Part shown: one piece after another, positions 44,901-58,300 of the stretch | Layout: every line of letters begins with the position of its first letter | Position numbering within the stretch: position 1 is the stretch's first letter | NCBI GenBank assembly: GCA_028641055.1 | Contig: CM054062.1 | Span: 139,294,682 to 139,358,681, forward strand | Direction: 5' to 3' | From: Alopecurus myosuroides | Lineage: Eukaryota > Streptophyta > Magnoliopsida > Poales > Poaceae | DNA: 64,000 bases | Translations under genes and position numbers: made by a program | The notes under the pieces: generated by a model | Told to the model about the DNA's origin: nothing | What the model saw: the letters and a program-made list of their open reading frames with translations, nothing else | Database searches by the model: none

Positions 44901-46359
44901 TCGAGGTTGAACAGCTGAACAGAACTTGATCCATACGGAGAATAGACTATCTGGCCAGAAGGGTGGGATAGTGTTATTGACTTTTGAGCACAGTCAATTT
45001 TAGCTTCGTGGTCTTCAACCAATCCATGCCCAGAATGACATCAATGTCAGAATTTCCCAGCAACATGAGTGAAGCAAGGAATATGCGTCCTCCAATTAGG
45101 ATTTGATTGTCCATACTTATCTTGGAAGTAATCATTTTAGTTCCCGGAGAGTGAACATAGATTTGATTGCTTAGTGGAACCAGAGCTAGGTTGTACGTTG
45201 TTGCAAAGATCTTTGACACAATAGAATGCGATGCTCCGGTATCAAACAACACTTTAGCTGGAAAAGAGTTTACGGGTAATATACCGAGAACGACGTCAGC
45301 AGCTTCCTCAGCTTTGTCGGCCTTGATATGATTCACCCTCGCGGTCCTCCCGACAGGCCTGTTGTTGGAGTTGAAGGCTTTAGCCGGAGGAGCACGAACC
45401 ATTGCCTGGTTGGTGTTGGGGCGAGGAGGTGGAGGTAGCTGCCTCTGAGTGCACTTATCAGCATAGTGTCCAGTCTCCTTGCATTTGTAGCAAGTGACGA
45501 CACGAGGAGGACCTGGCCTTGGCTGCCCCATTGGAACCCTCTGACTCTGCATCTGAGCTGGGTTGGGTGGGCGGGGAGCAAAGCCTGGAGAAGCTTGGGC
45601 ATATGGAGCCCGAGTGACATCAGCATTTGGCACCCAGATGCGGCGCTTCTGCGGAGGGGTGGTCATGTTGGAGGAGGAACCACCCTCACGTGAGTGCTTG
45701 CAGGACTCCTCGAACGCCTTGCGCCCATTTTCCTCATTGAGCGCGGTGTTCACGAGCTCCTCGAAGTCCTTGCACTTGATGTTGGTGAGAGCGTACTTCA
45801 GTTCCGGGTTAAAACCTCGGCGGAACCTTGCCATCTTCTTGGCCTCAGTGGACACCTCATCACCAACGTATCGAGCGAGACGATTGAACTCGTTCTGATA
45901 GCCAATGACGTCCAGCTTGCCCTGCTTGAGAGAGCAAAACTCCTCACGCATTCTTTCCATGAGACCATCTGGGATGTGGTGCTTCAGGAAGGCATCCTTG
46001 AAACAGCCCCAGGTGATAGGATAGCCAGCTCTCATGGTCTGGTAGTTCTCCCACCAAGTGGCTGCCTGACCCTTCAGTAGGTAGGTGGCATACTTGACTT
46101 TGTCCTCCTCAGCAACGTGAGCAATGTCCAGAGCCCTGGCCATCTCCCTGATCCAGTCATCAGCATCCAGAGGCTCACGTGTTGCCACGAAAGCTCTCGG
46201 ACCCATACTGAGGAACTCCTTGATGCTGACCCGTGGAGCATTCTGGTTGTTGTGCTGGTTAGCCTGGAACTGGGCCATCTGAGCCACGACCTGAGTCATC
46301 TGAGTCAACAGCTCCGTGATCGGAGGTGGTTCAGGCGGGTTGCTCCTTGTTGGCGGCAT
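41972..46359 (-). pseudogene. Gag-pol of element 2, broken by a frameshift and a nonsense codon
   Basis: Full-length counterpart of element 1's gag-pol with the same start and chromodomain end. The first open part (46359-44974) covers gag, the CCHC knuckle and protease DTG. A 1-bp deletion lies near 45000, just after GMDWLK in the protease region, and shifts the frame. The second open part (to 44180) carries reverse transcriptase with YLDD and ends at TAA 44180-44182, replacing a Glu codon after FWIP. The third part, in the same frame, has RNase H, integrase and chromodomain. One Pro codon is also missing after the CCHC. Two independent lesions indicate the copy is no longer autonomous. Confidence 0.93.
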
Positions 46360-46569
46360 CCTGGATAGACATGCATTTTAGCGCAACAACAGAAAATGAT
46401 AGACTTGGTAACCGAAAGATAGATTATTCCGACGCATGAATAGATAACCAACAGGTACATCGTCACATGTTCAAATACATCAGAATATCCAACACACCAA
46501 TACATGGTTCGAAAGCCAAAGGATAACTAAACATAGCTAGGAATGGATACATCGGTACTCCCATGCTCA
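46360..46569 (-). other. Spacer between extra ORF and gag in element 2; probable intron
   Basis: Counterpart of 830-1039, same length, with the acceptor-like CTATCCAG next to the gag start and several upstream ATGs. Its conservation supports the splicing idea but may simply reflect recent common origin. Confidence 0.4.
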
Positions 46570-47385
46570 TCACGCAGGACGGCGGTGAGTAGTACGACGA
46601 GAGATACGGTGAGGAGGAATCCCACGGAAGTAGGTAGAACGACGATCCACGTAGATCGGGACTGCTCTGAGAGCGACTCTCGGTGTGGTGAAGTAGAAAG
46701 CGTCGTCTCCCTGTGCTCCAAAGCGTGGAATCCCAGTGTAACCAGCTCCGAGGTTGAGGAGTGGACCTCTGATCGGCTCGTAACCTCCAGCATCTGGCAA
46801 ACTACGTCCAACGGTCTAATGGAAACGTGCAAAGCGCTCATCTCCAACAAAGTCTGTGGTGTACGTCGCCAGATGAGTCAAAGCAAGGTAGAGCTGCTCC
46901 CTGACTGAGGCCAACTCCTGAGAAAGTGTGGTGGCAACAGCGTCACTGTGCCTCACAAACTGAGCGGTGGTGTGCAGCCTGGTGTTATCATGCTCGTAGA
47001 CATCCAGGTTGTCGTAGAGGGTGAAGTGAGCTCCCTCCGAAGTGATGTAACCACGGGGGATGTGGCGATAGATAGAATCGTCAAATCCCCAGTAGTCAGC
47101 ACGAAGGACGGTGAGGCTCACATAAGCTGCCTGCTGCACGGCCATATCCACTGTGGAACCTACTGCCTCGTAGCGGTGGACAACGGTCATGCCATCATCT
47201 GACAGAATGTAGACGATAGCCTGGTAGTAGGTCTGGTCAAACTCTCGCTGCTGCTCGTAGACCTGGTACTCTGGTGCCCAACGGAACCCCAGATAAGTGA
47301 CCATGTCTCTCAGCATCTCCGGATAACCGGCGGTGCTCTCACAACGAGTCATCCGAACCACCTGCGGGTAGAACCTGAGATCCAT
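46570..47385 (-). pseudogene. Extra ORF (aORF) of element 2, broken by one nonsense codon
   Basis: Same 272-codon length as in element 1, starting MDLRFYPQVVRMTR. It is open for 189 codons to TAG at 46816-46818, where element 1 has a Gln codon after RFH. The codon that is TGA in element 1 is Arg here. The lesions are independent, so the ORF was intact in their ancestor. The part resembling a double-stranded-RNA-binding domain (APEYQVYEQQREFDQTYYQA, then VGSTVDMAVQQAAY) is complete in this copy. Confidence 0.8.
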
Positions 47386-47749
47386 CTGCAGATGATTTGG
47401 GAGGTTTTGATTAGACGCCGGTAGAGAACTGAAGTGGAAAGCAACAACAAGATTTCAACGGACGAGAAGGATGTTGAAAAGAACAAGATATTGAAGCAAC
47501 ATCGGGAAACACGAGACCAAAAACTCCTGAGGTACTACGGAGAACCCAAAACACGTGAAATCCTAACTTGAAAGTTTAGGTGAGAAGAGAAAACAACGTT
47601 GCACTTCCTTACCAGAAAAGGGTGGGTGGGTGGGGAAAGAAGAAAAATGGCAGAATTCCTACTCTCACGTTTCATTTTTTTCCTATATAGCTACAAAATA
47701 GTTTCTAGACTCAACTGCGACTAGTGAAAGGGATCCTACAGGCAGACAA
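47386..47749 (-). other. 5' leader of element 2
   Basis: Non-coding stretch between primer-binding site and the extra ORF. No ORF of note. A packaging signal would be expected here, but no specific structure was recognised. Confidence 0.6.
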
Positions 47750-47761
47750 GCTCTGATACCA
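47750..47761 (-). other. Primer-binding site, initiator tRNA-Met type
   Basis: Minus-strand TGGTATCAGAGC, complementary to the 3' end of plant initiator tRNA-Met, two bases after the LTR terminus GCGACA. It fixes LTR-b2 as the 5' LTR of element 2. Confidence 0.92.
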
Positions 47762-47763
47762 TT

Positions 47764-50700
47764 TGTCGCACCCGGACTTCTAAAGGATACTCGCCGTTCC
47801 GTTGAACAGTAGTAGATTGGATTACGGGTCTTACCGGCACCCGCGTCCTCTTACGAGTAGGCCAACACACATATGTGTGACAACCAACCCCTATCTGTTC
47901 AGCGTCGACGTAAACTATCCCATAGAAATCAGGACACTACCATTGAGGTACGTCATACCATACACACATGGTACGTCAACGGCTTGTAACAGAATGATAG
48001 CACAACATATCTCTAAGACACAAAAGATTGAAATAAGTTGCAAATAGCTCTCACTAGAGCAGAGAGAGCAAATACAATCATCCAAAGGACACATGTCTCA
48101 ACATAACATCATTACATCTCAGCGGAAGCATTCAAAGGGGGTCTGAGTACAGACAAATCCAAATAGGCTTAAGAAGCCGGAAACTGAAATAAAGACGGAG
48201 CCCATCCACGTAGTCTCGGATCCTGCCCGGGTCCGCTACCTACTCGTCAGCAGCCTCGTCAAACTCCACGTAGTAGCCGTCACCTGGATCCTCGTAAGCG
48301 TAGTCTGCGGAAACCACGGCCCCAAAGGGGTCAGTACATAGACGTACTGGCAAGCAAGACTCACAGTTCACCAAAGTGTAGCCCGTCAACACCAAGCACA
48401 GATGCCTTGGGTTCAACGGAAGAAAGGGGATATAAAGGATGCTGCAACTGGCTGCGCTAACCAACTACAGAGATTCTATCACTTCCGGCTAACAGAAAGA
48501 AGATAAGATCGAGTATTGTAACCAACTGAAAGATAACTTCAAACAAACCCATCCTGGATCTCGCCCCTTATCCAAAGAAGCAATTCGAGGATAACTCACA
48601 CGGTTGGATTAAAGATGAATCAAGTTGTTGTGTCAATAATCCTATTACTAGTCAAGTTGTTAATCATTGGGTGGGAGATTGTGAATCATTAGGTTTAAGT
48701 TGTCCTGAGTACTTGTTAGCCAGTACTTTCACCAAGTTAACCATAACCGCGGAAAACACGGCTTCTCGAGAAGATTATCCCTGCAGGGTTGCACCAATTT
48801 GGCCGTACACGTATGAATAACCCGCCAGATGGGATGCCTCCCACCAAGCGGGGCACTCAACACAACTCAACTCTTCTTCGCATCAAGCCCAAAGCACCTT
48901 GGGCGCACGGCTAATCAAGCCCCAAAGAAAAGGGACCCTCATAGCACTCTAAGACCGTGTCCCCCTATATGCCGACTACAAAAGTTCCACCCTGCGCTGG
49001 GCTCGCAAAAACATGCATGCGGCAAATGGAAAACACGAACTAAATGAGGCAATTTGGACGAGATGCGAATCGAATCAAATTGAGGGGGGCGCCCATACTC
49101 GCTTCCCACATGCGGGTAGTGCGCTCATCATGGATCAGTAGACAAGACCCTTTTCCTATTAGGGTTGACACTAGCAGGCCTCAAAACCACACAGGGCCTC
49201 CTGCCGGTGCCTTATCATCAAATTATTATTTAACAATAACATTAGCATGATTGATTGATTAAACATCGAGCCCCCAGAACATAATGAAAATAGTAACTGA
49301 AAGTAACGGGTAACAGACTCGAGCAAAACAACCTAAGCATGCTAGTAAGACACTGGCTCAAACAAAGGGGTTGTAGGAGTGGAGGTGAGGCAATATCAGG
49401 GTTAAGGGATTCATGTGATAGGTTCGTAACAGAAACAACTACTACTATGGCTTAGCAGAAGTAGACAACGGAAATTATCGGTAACCAAGGTTGAAAGGAA
49501 CACAGTGGTTCATGTGAGTGATAACTTGCCTGCAAACTCAGCAGCCGGGTACTGAGCTAGATCCTCAGAAGGGGTGCTGTAAAGATCGTCTGTTTCAACG
49601 TCGTCGTCTATTCGAGAAGAAGCAAACAAACAAGACAGAAATAAAAAACAATCAATATCATGGCATAGTGCACAATCATGGGATGATGCATGTCAGGTTA
49701 ATAGATGCATCAAAATAACCTAGTGGACATGGTAACACAATTTAAATGGACCCATATGCAATTGTATTGCATATGGAAAAGGTCCATGCATTAGGGTGGA
49801 AACAATTGGACTACAATTAATTATCATGTGAAAGTTTGTTTAGCATGATGCATGCATGATGATAACAACAAAATAACAACAATAGATGCAAGTGGAAAAG
49901 GATTTTAACAAGTTTGGAAATTATTTATTAAGTTTGGAAATTTTTGGTTACTTAAACATGTCACACAAGCATTTGTTGTTTTCATCAATTTAAAGTGTTA
50001 AAAACAAATAACAAAATTCATATTTGAAAAGAATACCAAATTTTAGTTGGATTACATGTTTCAAATTTTGAAAAGGAGTTAAGATGAATTTATTATGACT
50101 TAAACAATATTAAACAAGTTTGAAATGAATTTAAAACAAGCATGAATTTTATTTGAATTTTATTTGTTCAAAACATAAATTCAAACTCATATTTGAAAAG
50201 TTCATAATTTTCTAGTTTGAAAACATATTTTGCATGTTCAAAAATAATTTATTTTGAGCAAGTTATGATTTTAGCAAAATTTAAATGAATTAAACAAGGA
50301 TTAAATTATTTAGGCAATTTAAATTATTCAAACCTTGAAACAAAATTTATATTTGAAAAGTTTATTTGAAATAGCATGGAAAACATATTTTATTGCATTA
50401 TTTGAATTAAGAATGAATTAGTTATGAATTTTAGCAAATTGCAATTGAATTATTTGAATTCAAATTTGAATTGCATTTGGAAATTTCAAAACAGTAAACG
50501 AATGTTACCAATAGGTAGAGATTTAAATTTAGACCAGTGCACATATTTTATTTTTATTAATTGGAGTTATAAAATAAAAGTTATTATCAAATTACTTCCA
50601 GGGACCAAACTGCAATTTTAATGGACTTGGATTAAAACAGAAACGTGCAGGAATATTTTTGTTACCGCGTGTTCACCTAACCACAGCCACTGCCCGTGGG

Positions 50701-52411
50701 CCACTGGGCCACTGTACGCTGGCGTGGACACGGTGTGGCTGACAGGGGGCCCTCCCTGTCAGCGCTGCGGCCAAAAAAGAGTGGGATTTTATCCCGAGCG
50801 AGGCCAGGGCTCGAACCCTGGACCTCACCCTGCGCGCGCTGTGCCTGAACCAGTGCGGTGCTTTTGTTTTGTTGTCAGTTAACAGGGCGCGGGGAGGATA
50901 AGGTTACAAACTCGCTGAAACTTTAACTGACGAACGAATCCTTCTGCACTTCGTCAGATAAGAGGTCACCGGCGGCGATCGCCGTTGCTACCGTGCCCGT
51001 ATTGCTGCTGGGTGGTTTGGTGATGCATGTGCAGCGTGCTTGCGAGCAGATACCGAGGGGGAGAGGGAGGAGATGGCGGTGATCACCGTGGGGTTTCAGA
51101 AGATGAACGACGGCGAGGTGGACGCCGCGGACAGGGACGAGGACGGCGACGTGGAAGCAGCTGCTCGTAGGCGTCGTGCAGGTGTCGGGGTGGACGAGGA
51201 AGACACGGCGGCTCGATTCCCGCGATCAGATCACGACGAAGGGCCCTGCAACGATGACGGCGACCACGGGTTCAGCGAATGGCGCCCCGGTGGCCGGAGA
51301 CGTCGAGGACCGCGGCGTCAAACCAGAGGATTACCGAGGCTGAGAAGGTGTTGTCGAGGGAGAGGAGGAAGCGGCGGAGCGATTGCGGTGGCTAAGTGGG
51401 GTGGTGGTGCGACGAGGAGACGGTGACGGCCATGGATTCAGGCGGAGGAGATCGGCGGCGAGGTTGCAGAGAGGGAGAGAGCGATGGCAGAGAGGGAAAA
51501 TCGGCGGCGCGAGCTCGGGGAACAAGGGAGGCTAGGGTTAGGCGGCGCCAGGGGGGTCTAGGGGTAGATATAGGGCTAGGGGTTGGCTCCTGGCCGTCGG
51601 GATGCGCGGCTGCCGCCGTGGCACCGGCCGATGAGCCGCCGTACAGGGGAAAGACGACGGGGGGCGGCTGCGAAGGGGTACCGGGCCAGGTGGGCTGGCT
51701 GCGCGCGAGGAATAGGGGAAAAAAATGGGCTGGGCTGTTGCTAGCTGCCGCGCGCGCTGGCTTTTCTCCTTCTTTTTTTTTGCTCTGCAGTTTTTTTTTT
51801 GTAGCAAAAGAAAATGGAAGCAATTGATGGGTTTTTGAGTTGCTAAAATTTTGGAAAAATTCATGTGAATTTGTTAGTTCAATATCTACCCTTTGACAAC
51901 TTAGGTTTCTGGAAAATTCAAATTTATTTGCTGTTTTGTAAATTGGTTTGAATTTAAATAATTTGCAAATTAATTGATTAATATAGAAACAACAAATTTA
52001 ATAGGGTGAACCCTATTATTAATTGGATTAAAAAAAATATTAGAATAGTTTGGTAGTTTTCATGACTTGGAATTTGGTGCTGTTTGAAAGTTTCCGATTG
52101 AATTTGAATTACCCTTAGGAATTAATGGTTTGATTAAACCCTCATTTTTAATAGTTGACCACTATGAAACAAATGGAAACAAAATGAGATTTGGTTTGAA
52201 CTTTTGATTTGAAAAATATTGTAACATGACAAGTATGAAACACATCATTTGAATTTATTTGAAATTCAATTATGAAACAGAATAAAAACAGACGCAAAAC
52301 AAATAGTAAACAAATGCAAACAAGGAAACAAATATGATGACATGATGCAATACTTTAATTAAACATGAAATCAAACATTCTAAGGGATGTTTTCATACTT
52401 GGGATGTTACA
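47764..52411 (-). repeat. LTR-b2 (4648 bp): 5' LTR of element 2 and 3' LTR of element 3
   Basis: Complete LTR shared by two internal regions: a primer-binding site on its left and a polypurine tract (52417-52426, ten C on the plus strand) on its right. It contains the inverted repeat (47943-47979, one arm mutated), block Y (48240-48304), block X (49530-49607), the tRNA-like module (50773-50860) and the TATA position (51565-51572). Confidence 0.93.
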
Positions 52412-52451
52412 AAACGCCCCCCCCCCTGAAGGAATCGCGCCCCGAGATTCC

Positions 52452-55144
52452 TTACTGAGAAGTGAAAAGGTCCGGATACTTCTTGCGAAGATCCTCTTCG
52501 GTCTCCCACGTTGCCTCTTTATCGGAATGATGCGACCACTGCACTTTCAAGAACTTGGTGCTCTTGTTGCGAGTCTTACGCTCGGTCTCATCGAGAATAC
52601 GAACAGGGTGCTCCTCATAAGATAGATCATCTTGCAGTTCAATGGAATCATGATCAACTGCACGATCTGGATCTTTGAAACACTTCTTGAGCTGTGACAC
52701 GTGGAACACATCGTGCACCTTGGATAGTTTTTCTGGAAGTTCAAGACGATAAGCATTTTCTGCCCGCCTTGAGAGAATGTTGAAAGGACCAATGTATCTT
52801 GGTGCAAGCTTTCCTTTCACACCAAAACGATGAGTGCCTCTGAGGGGAGTTACACGGAGATATGCCTTGTCACCAGGTGCAGAGATCATATCCCTGTGCT
52901 TGCTGTCATAGTAGCTTTTCTGACGAGACTGAGCAATCTTGAGATTGTCATGAATGATACGAACTTTCTCCTCGGCTTCCTTAACAATGTCAGGGCCTAA
53001 GAGTGAACGTTCACCAGCTCCAGACCAATTGATTGGACTCCTGCATCTGCGGCCATACAATGCCTCAAATGGTGCCATGCCTAGGCTTGCCTGGAAACTG
53101 TTGTTGTAGGAGAATTCAGCATATGGAAGGCAATCCTCCCATTTCATGCCAAAGGAGAGACCACATGCTCTGAGCATATCCTCGAGAATCTGATTGACTC
53201 TTTCGACTTGCCCTTGAGACTGAGGGTGATAAGCTGTGCTGAACAGAAGTTTGGTGCCCAATGCTTCTTGAAAACTCTTCCAGAAATGAGAAGTGAAGAT
53301 ACTTCCACGGTCTGAGCTTATTTCCAATGGAACACCATGAAGAGGAACAATCCTTGCTGTGTAGAGCTCTACTAACTGGCTAGCTGAGATAGTTTCCTTG
53401 ACAGCAAAGAAGTGAGCTACTTTAGTGAGACGATCAATAACAACGAAGATTGCATCGTTGCCCTTCTTGGACTTTGGAAAACCAGTAACGAAGTCCATTT
53501 CAATCATGTCCCACTTCCACTCAGGAATTTTGAGAGGTTGGAGTAGACCGGCTGTTTTCTGATGGACTGCCTTAACACGTTGACAAACGTCGCATTCAGA
53601 AACGTATTGAGCAATTTCACGTTTCATGCCAGGCCACCAATACAGAGTCTTGAGATCCTGGTACATCTTTGTACTTCCAGGGTGAATTGAGAGAGGAGTT
53701 TCATGAGCCTCCTTGAGAATGATATCTTTGAGACTTTGAATCTGAGGAACTGCAATGCGTCCTTCGAAGAACACAGTTCCCTTGTCATCAATTGAGAAGG
53801 ACTTGAATTTATCGTTGCCTTCTTTGATGTGCTCTACAATCTTCTTGATTTCAGCATCACGAAGTTGTTCAGAACGAATCTTGTCCTCGAGTGTTGGACT
53901 GGCTGTCAAGCTAGCAAGGTAACCTTGAGGGACAAGACCAAGGTTCAGCTTCTGGAATTCTTCATGAAGTGGAGGTTGGCTTTCCATGATCATGAGATTA
54001 TTGCAATAGGATTTGCGACTGAGAGCATCGGCCATAACATTAGCCTTGCCTGGAGTGTAAGAAATGGTGAGATCAAAGTCTTTAATCTTTTCAATCCATC
54101 TCCTTTGCCTGAGGTTTAGATCTGGTTGAGTGAAGATGTATTTCAGACTCTTATGATCGGAAAAGATTTCAGTTTTGTTACCCAACAAGTATTGTCTCCA
54201 TTTCTTGAGGGCAAACACAACTGCTGCAAGTTCAAGATCATGTGTGGGATAGTTTTGCTCATGTGCATTCAACTGACGTGAAGCATAAGCCACAACTTGA
54301 CGTTCTTGCATAAGAACTGCACCTAGACCTTGGAGAGATGCATCACAGAATATCTGGAAAGGTTTGGTAGTATCTGGGCCAACCAGAACTGGAGTAGAAG
54401 TGAGTTTAGTCTTCAAGAGATTGAAACTCTCATCACATTGTGGAGACCAAACGAACTTCTTGTCCTTCTTTGTGAGATCAGTGAGAGGTTTGGCAATCTT
54501 GGAAAAGTTTTGGACGAAACGACGGCAATAGCTAGCCAAGACAAGAAAACTTCTGACTTGCTTTACCGTCTTAGGAGGTTTCCAATCAACAATTGCCTTA
54601 ACCTTTTCCGGGTCAATGGCTATGCCTTTGGCAGAGATGATATGACCAAGGTAAGCAACTTCTGGAATCCAGAACTCACATTTGGAGAACTTGGCATATA
54701 GACGATGCTCGCGAAGTTTCATGAGAGTGAGACGAAGGTGTTCTCCATGCTCTTCCTCGGATTTTGAGTAGACCAGAATGTCATCAAGATATACCACAAC
54801 GAACTTGTCGAGGTATTCATGGAAGACAGAATTCATGAATCTTGAGAATGTCGCCGGTGCATTGGTGAGACCAAAGGACATGACGGTGTATTCATATAGA
54901 CCGTACCGAGTGGTGAAAGCTGTCTTAGGAATATCTTCCTTTCTGATCTTTATTTGATGGTAACCCATCCTCAAGTCCAACTTTGAGAATATTGAGGCTC
55001 CAACAAGTTGATCAAAAATATCATCGATACGAGGAATTGGGTACTTGTTTTTGATGGTTTTCTCGTTGAGTGGACGATAGTCAACCACGAGTCTTTTTGT
55101 TTGATCCTTCTTGGCAACGAACAGAGTTGGGCAACCCCAAGCGG
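52452..55144 (-). pseudogene. 3' half of chromovirus pol of element 3, truncated at its start
   Basis: About 897 uninterrupted codons from [18 protein letters not shown] in reverse transcriptase through YLDD, RNase H, integrase (zinc set and DDE) and chromodomain to the normal stop. Gag, protease and the beginning of reverse transcriptase are missing. The frame runs another 15 codons into unrelated AT-rich sequence. Without its own start the ORF is unlikely to be expressed as polyprotein. The break is within about 20 bp of the equivalent break at 24242. Confidence 0.92.
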
Positions 55145-55291
55145 ACCATTTCAAACCCTTTTCAAATTCAATTAATTTCCAAAACAACAACCCTTTTGAA
55201 AGTTATGAAAATTGCAAAAACAAATCAATCATTTGTTTCCAATTATTTTCCATAATGATCAACTATTAAAATGAGCAGAAATATTAACCTG
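55145..55291. other. Unrelated AT-rich segment between pol fragment and primer-binding site of element 3
   Basis: About 147 bp that matches neither the element 2 leader nor any pol sequence. Part of it (CATTTGTTTCC to GATCAACTATTAAAATG) resembles U3 of the LTR family in plus orientation (compare 5700-5745). The bases right after the primer-binding site also differ from element 2, so the leader may derive from another related family. Confidence 0.5.
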
Positions 55292-55303
55292 GCTCTGATA
55301 CCA
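55292..55303 (-). other. Primer-binding site of element 3, initiator tRNA-Met type
   Basis: Minus-strand TGGTATCAGAGC, two bases after the LTR-b3 terminus, continuing CAGGTTAA where element 2 has TTGTCTGC. Confidence 0.92.
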
Positions 55304-55305
55304 TT

Positions 55306-58300
55306 TGTCGCACCCGGACTTCTAAAGGATAGTCGTCGTTCCGTTGAACAGTAGTAGATTGGATTACGGGGCTTACCGGCACCCGCGTCCTCTTACGAGT
55401 AGGCCAACACACGTATGTGTGACAACCAACCCCTATCTGTTCAGCGTCGACGTAAACTATCCCATAGAAATCAGGACACTACCATTGACGTACTTCATAC
55501 CATACACACATGGTACGTCAACGGCTTGTAACAGAATGATAGCACAACATATCTCTAAGACACAAAAGATTGAAATAAGTTGCAAATTGCTCTCACTAGA
55601 GCAGAGATAGCAAATACAATCATCCAGAGGACACATGTCCCAACATAACATCATTACATCTCAGCGGAAGCATTCAAAGGGGGTCTGAGTACAGACAAAT
55701 CCAAATAGGCTTAAGAAGCCGGAAACTGAAATAAAGACGGAGCCCATCCACGTAGTCTCGGATCCTGCCCGGGTCCGCTACCTACTCGTCAGCAGCCTCG
55801 TCAAACTCCACGTAGTAGCCGTCACCTGGATCCTCGTAAGCGTAGTCTACGGAAACCACATCCCCAAAGGGGTCAGTACATAGACGTACTGGCAAGCAAG
55901 ACTCACAGTTCACCAAAGTGTAGCCCGTCAACACCAAGCACAGATGCCTTGGGTTCAACGGAAGAAAGGGTATATAAAGGATGCTGCAACTGGCTGCGCT
56001 AACCAACTACAGAGATTCTATCACTTCCGGCTAACAGAAAGAAGATAATATCGAGTATTGTAACCAACTGAAAGATAACTTCAAACAAACCCATCCTGGA
56101 TCTCGCCCCTTATCCAAAGAAGCAATCCGAGGATAACTCACACGGTTGGATTAAAGATGAATCAAGTTGTTGTGTCAATAATCCTATTACTAGTCAAGTT
56201 GTTAATCATTGGGTGGGAGATTGTGAATCATTAGGTTTAAGTTGTCCTAAGTACTTGTTAGCCAGTACTTTCACCAAGTTAACCATAACCGCGGAAAACA
56301 CGGCTTCTCGAGAAGCTTATCCCTGCAGGGTTGCACCAATTTGGCCGTACACGTATGAATAACCCGCCAGATGGGATGCCTCCCACCAAGCGGGGCACTC
56401 AACACAACTCAACTCTTCTTCGCATCAAGCCCAAATTACCTTGGGCGCACGGCTAATCAAGCCCCAAAGAAAAGGGACCCTCATAGCACTCTAAGACCGT
56501 GTCCCCCTATATGCCGACTACAAAAGTTCCACCCTGCGCTGGGCTCGCAAAAACATGCATGCGGCAAATGGAAAACACGAACTAAATGAGGCGATTTGGA
56601 CGAGATGCGAATCGAATCAAATTGAGGGGGGCGCCCATACTCGCTTCCCACATGCGGGTAGTGCGCTCATCATGGATCAGTAGACAAGACCCTTTTCCTA
56701 TTAGGGTCGACACTAGCAGGCCTCAAAACCACACAGGGCCTCCTGCCGGTGCCTTATCATCAAATTATTATTTAACAATAACATTAGCATGATTGATTGA
56801 TTAAACATCGAGCCCCCAGAACATAATGAAAATAATAACTGAAAGTAACGGGTAACAGACTCGAGCAAAACAACCTAAGCATGCTAGTAAGACACGGGCT
56901 CAAACAAAGGGGTTGTAGGAGTGGAGGTGAGGCAATATCAGGGTTAAGGGATTCATGTGATAGGTTCGTAACAGAAACAACTACTACTATGGCTTAGCAG
57001 AAGTAGACAACGGAAAGTATCGGTAACCAAGGTTGAAAGGAACACAGTGGTTCATGTGAGTGATAACTTGCCTGCAAACTCAGCAGCCGGGTACTGAGCT
57101 AGATCCTCAGAAGGGGTGCTGTAAAGATCGTCTGTCTCAACGTCGTCGTCTATTCGAGAAGAAGCAAACAAACAAGACAGAAATAAAAACAATCAATATC
57201 ATGGCATAGTGCACAATCATGGGATGATGCATGTCAGGTTAATAGATGCATCAAAATAACCTAGTGGACATGGTAACACAATTTAAATGGACCCATATGC
57301 AATTGTATTGCATATGGAAAAGGTCCATGCATTAGGGTGGAAACAATTGGACTACAATTAATTATCATGTGAAAGTTTGTTTAGCATGATGCATGCATGA
57401 TGATAACAACAAAATAACAACAATAGATGCAAGTGGAAAAGGATTTTAACAAGTTTGGAAATTATTTATTAAGTTTGGAAATTTTTGGTTACTTAAACAT
57501 GTCACACAAGCATTTGTTGTTTTCATCAATTTAAAGTGTTCAAAACAAATAAAAAAATTCATATTTGAAAAGAATACCAAATTTTAGTTGGATTACATGT
57601 TTCAAATTTTGAAAAGGAGTTAAGATGAATTTATTATAACTTAAACAATATTAAACAAGTTTGAAATGAATTTAAAACAAGCATGAATTTTATTTGAATT
57701 TTATTTATTCAAAACATAAATTCAAACTCACATTTGAAAAGTTCATAATTTTCTAGTTTGAAAACATATTTTGCATGTTCAAAAATAATTTATTTTGAGC
57801 AAGTTATGATTTTAGCAAAATTTAAATGAATTAAACAAGGATTAAATTATTTAGGAAATTTAAATTATTCAAACCCTGAAACAAAATTTATATTTGAAAA
57901 GTTTATTTGAAATAGCATGGAAAACATATTTTATTTGCATTATTTGAATTAAGAATGAATTAGTTATGAATTTTAGCAAATTGCAATTGAATTATTTGAA
58001 TTCAAATTCGAATTGCATTTGGAAATTTCAAAACAGTAAACAAATGTTACGAATAGGTAGAGATTTAAATTTAGACCAGTGCACATATTTTATTTTTATT
58101 AATTGGAGTTATAAAATAAAAGTTATTATCAAATTACTTCCAGGGACCAAACTGCAATTTTAATGGACTTGGATTAAAACAGAAACGTGCAGGAATATTT
58201 TTGTTACCGCGTGTTCACCTAACCACAGCCACTGCCCGTGGGCCACTGGGCCACTGTACGCTGGCGTGGACACGGTGTGGCTGACAGGGGGCCCTCCCTG

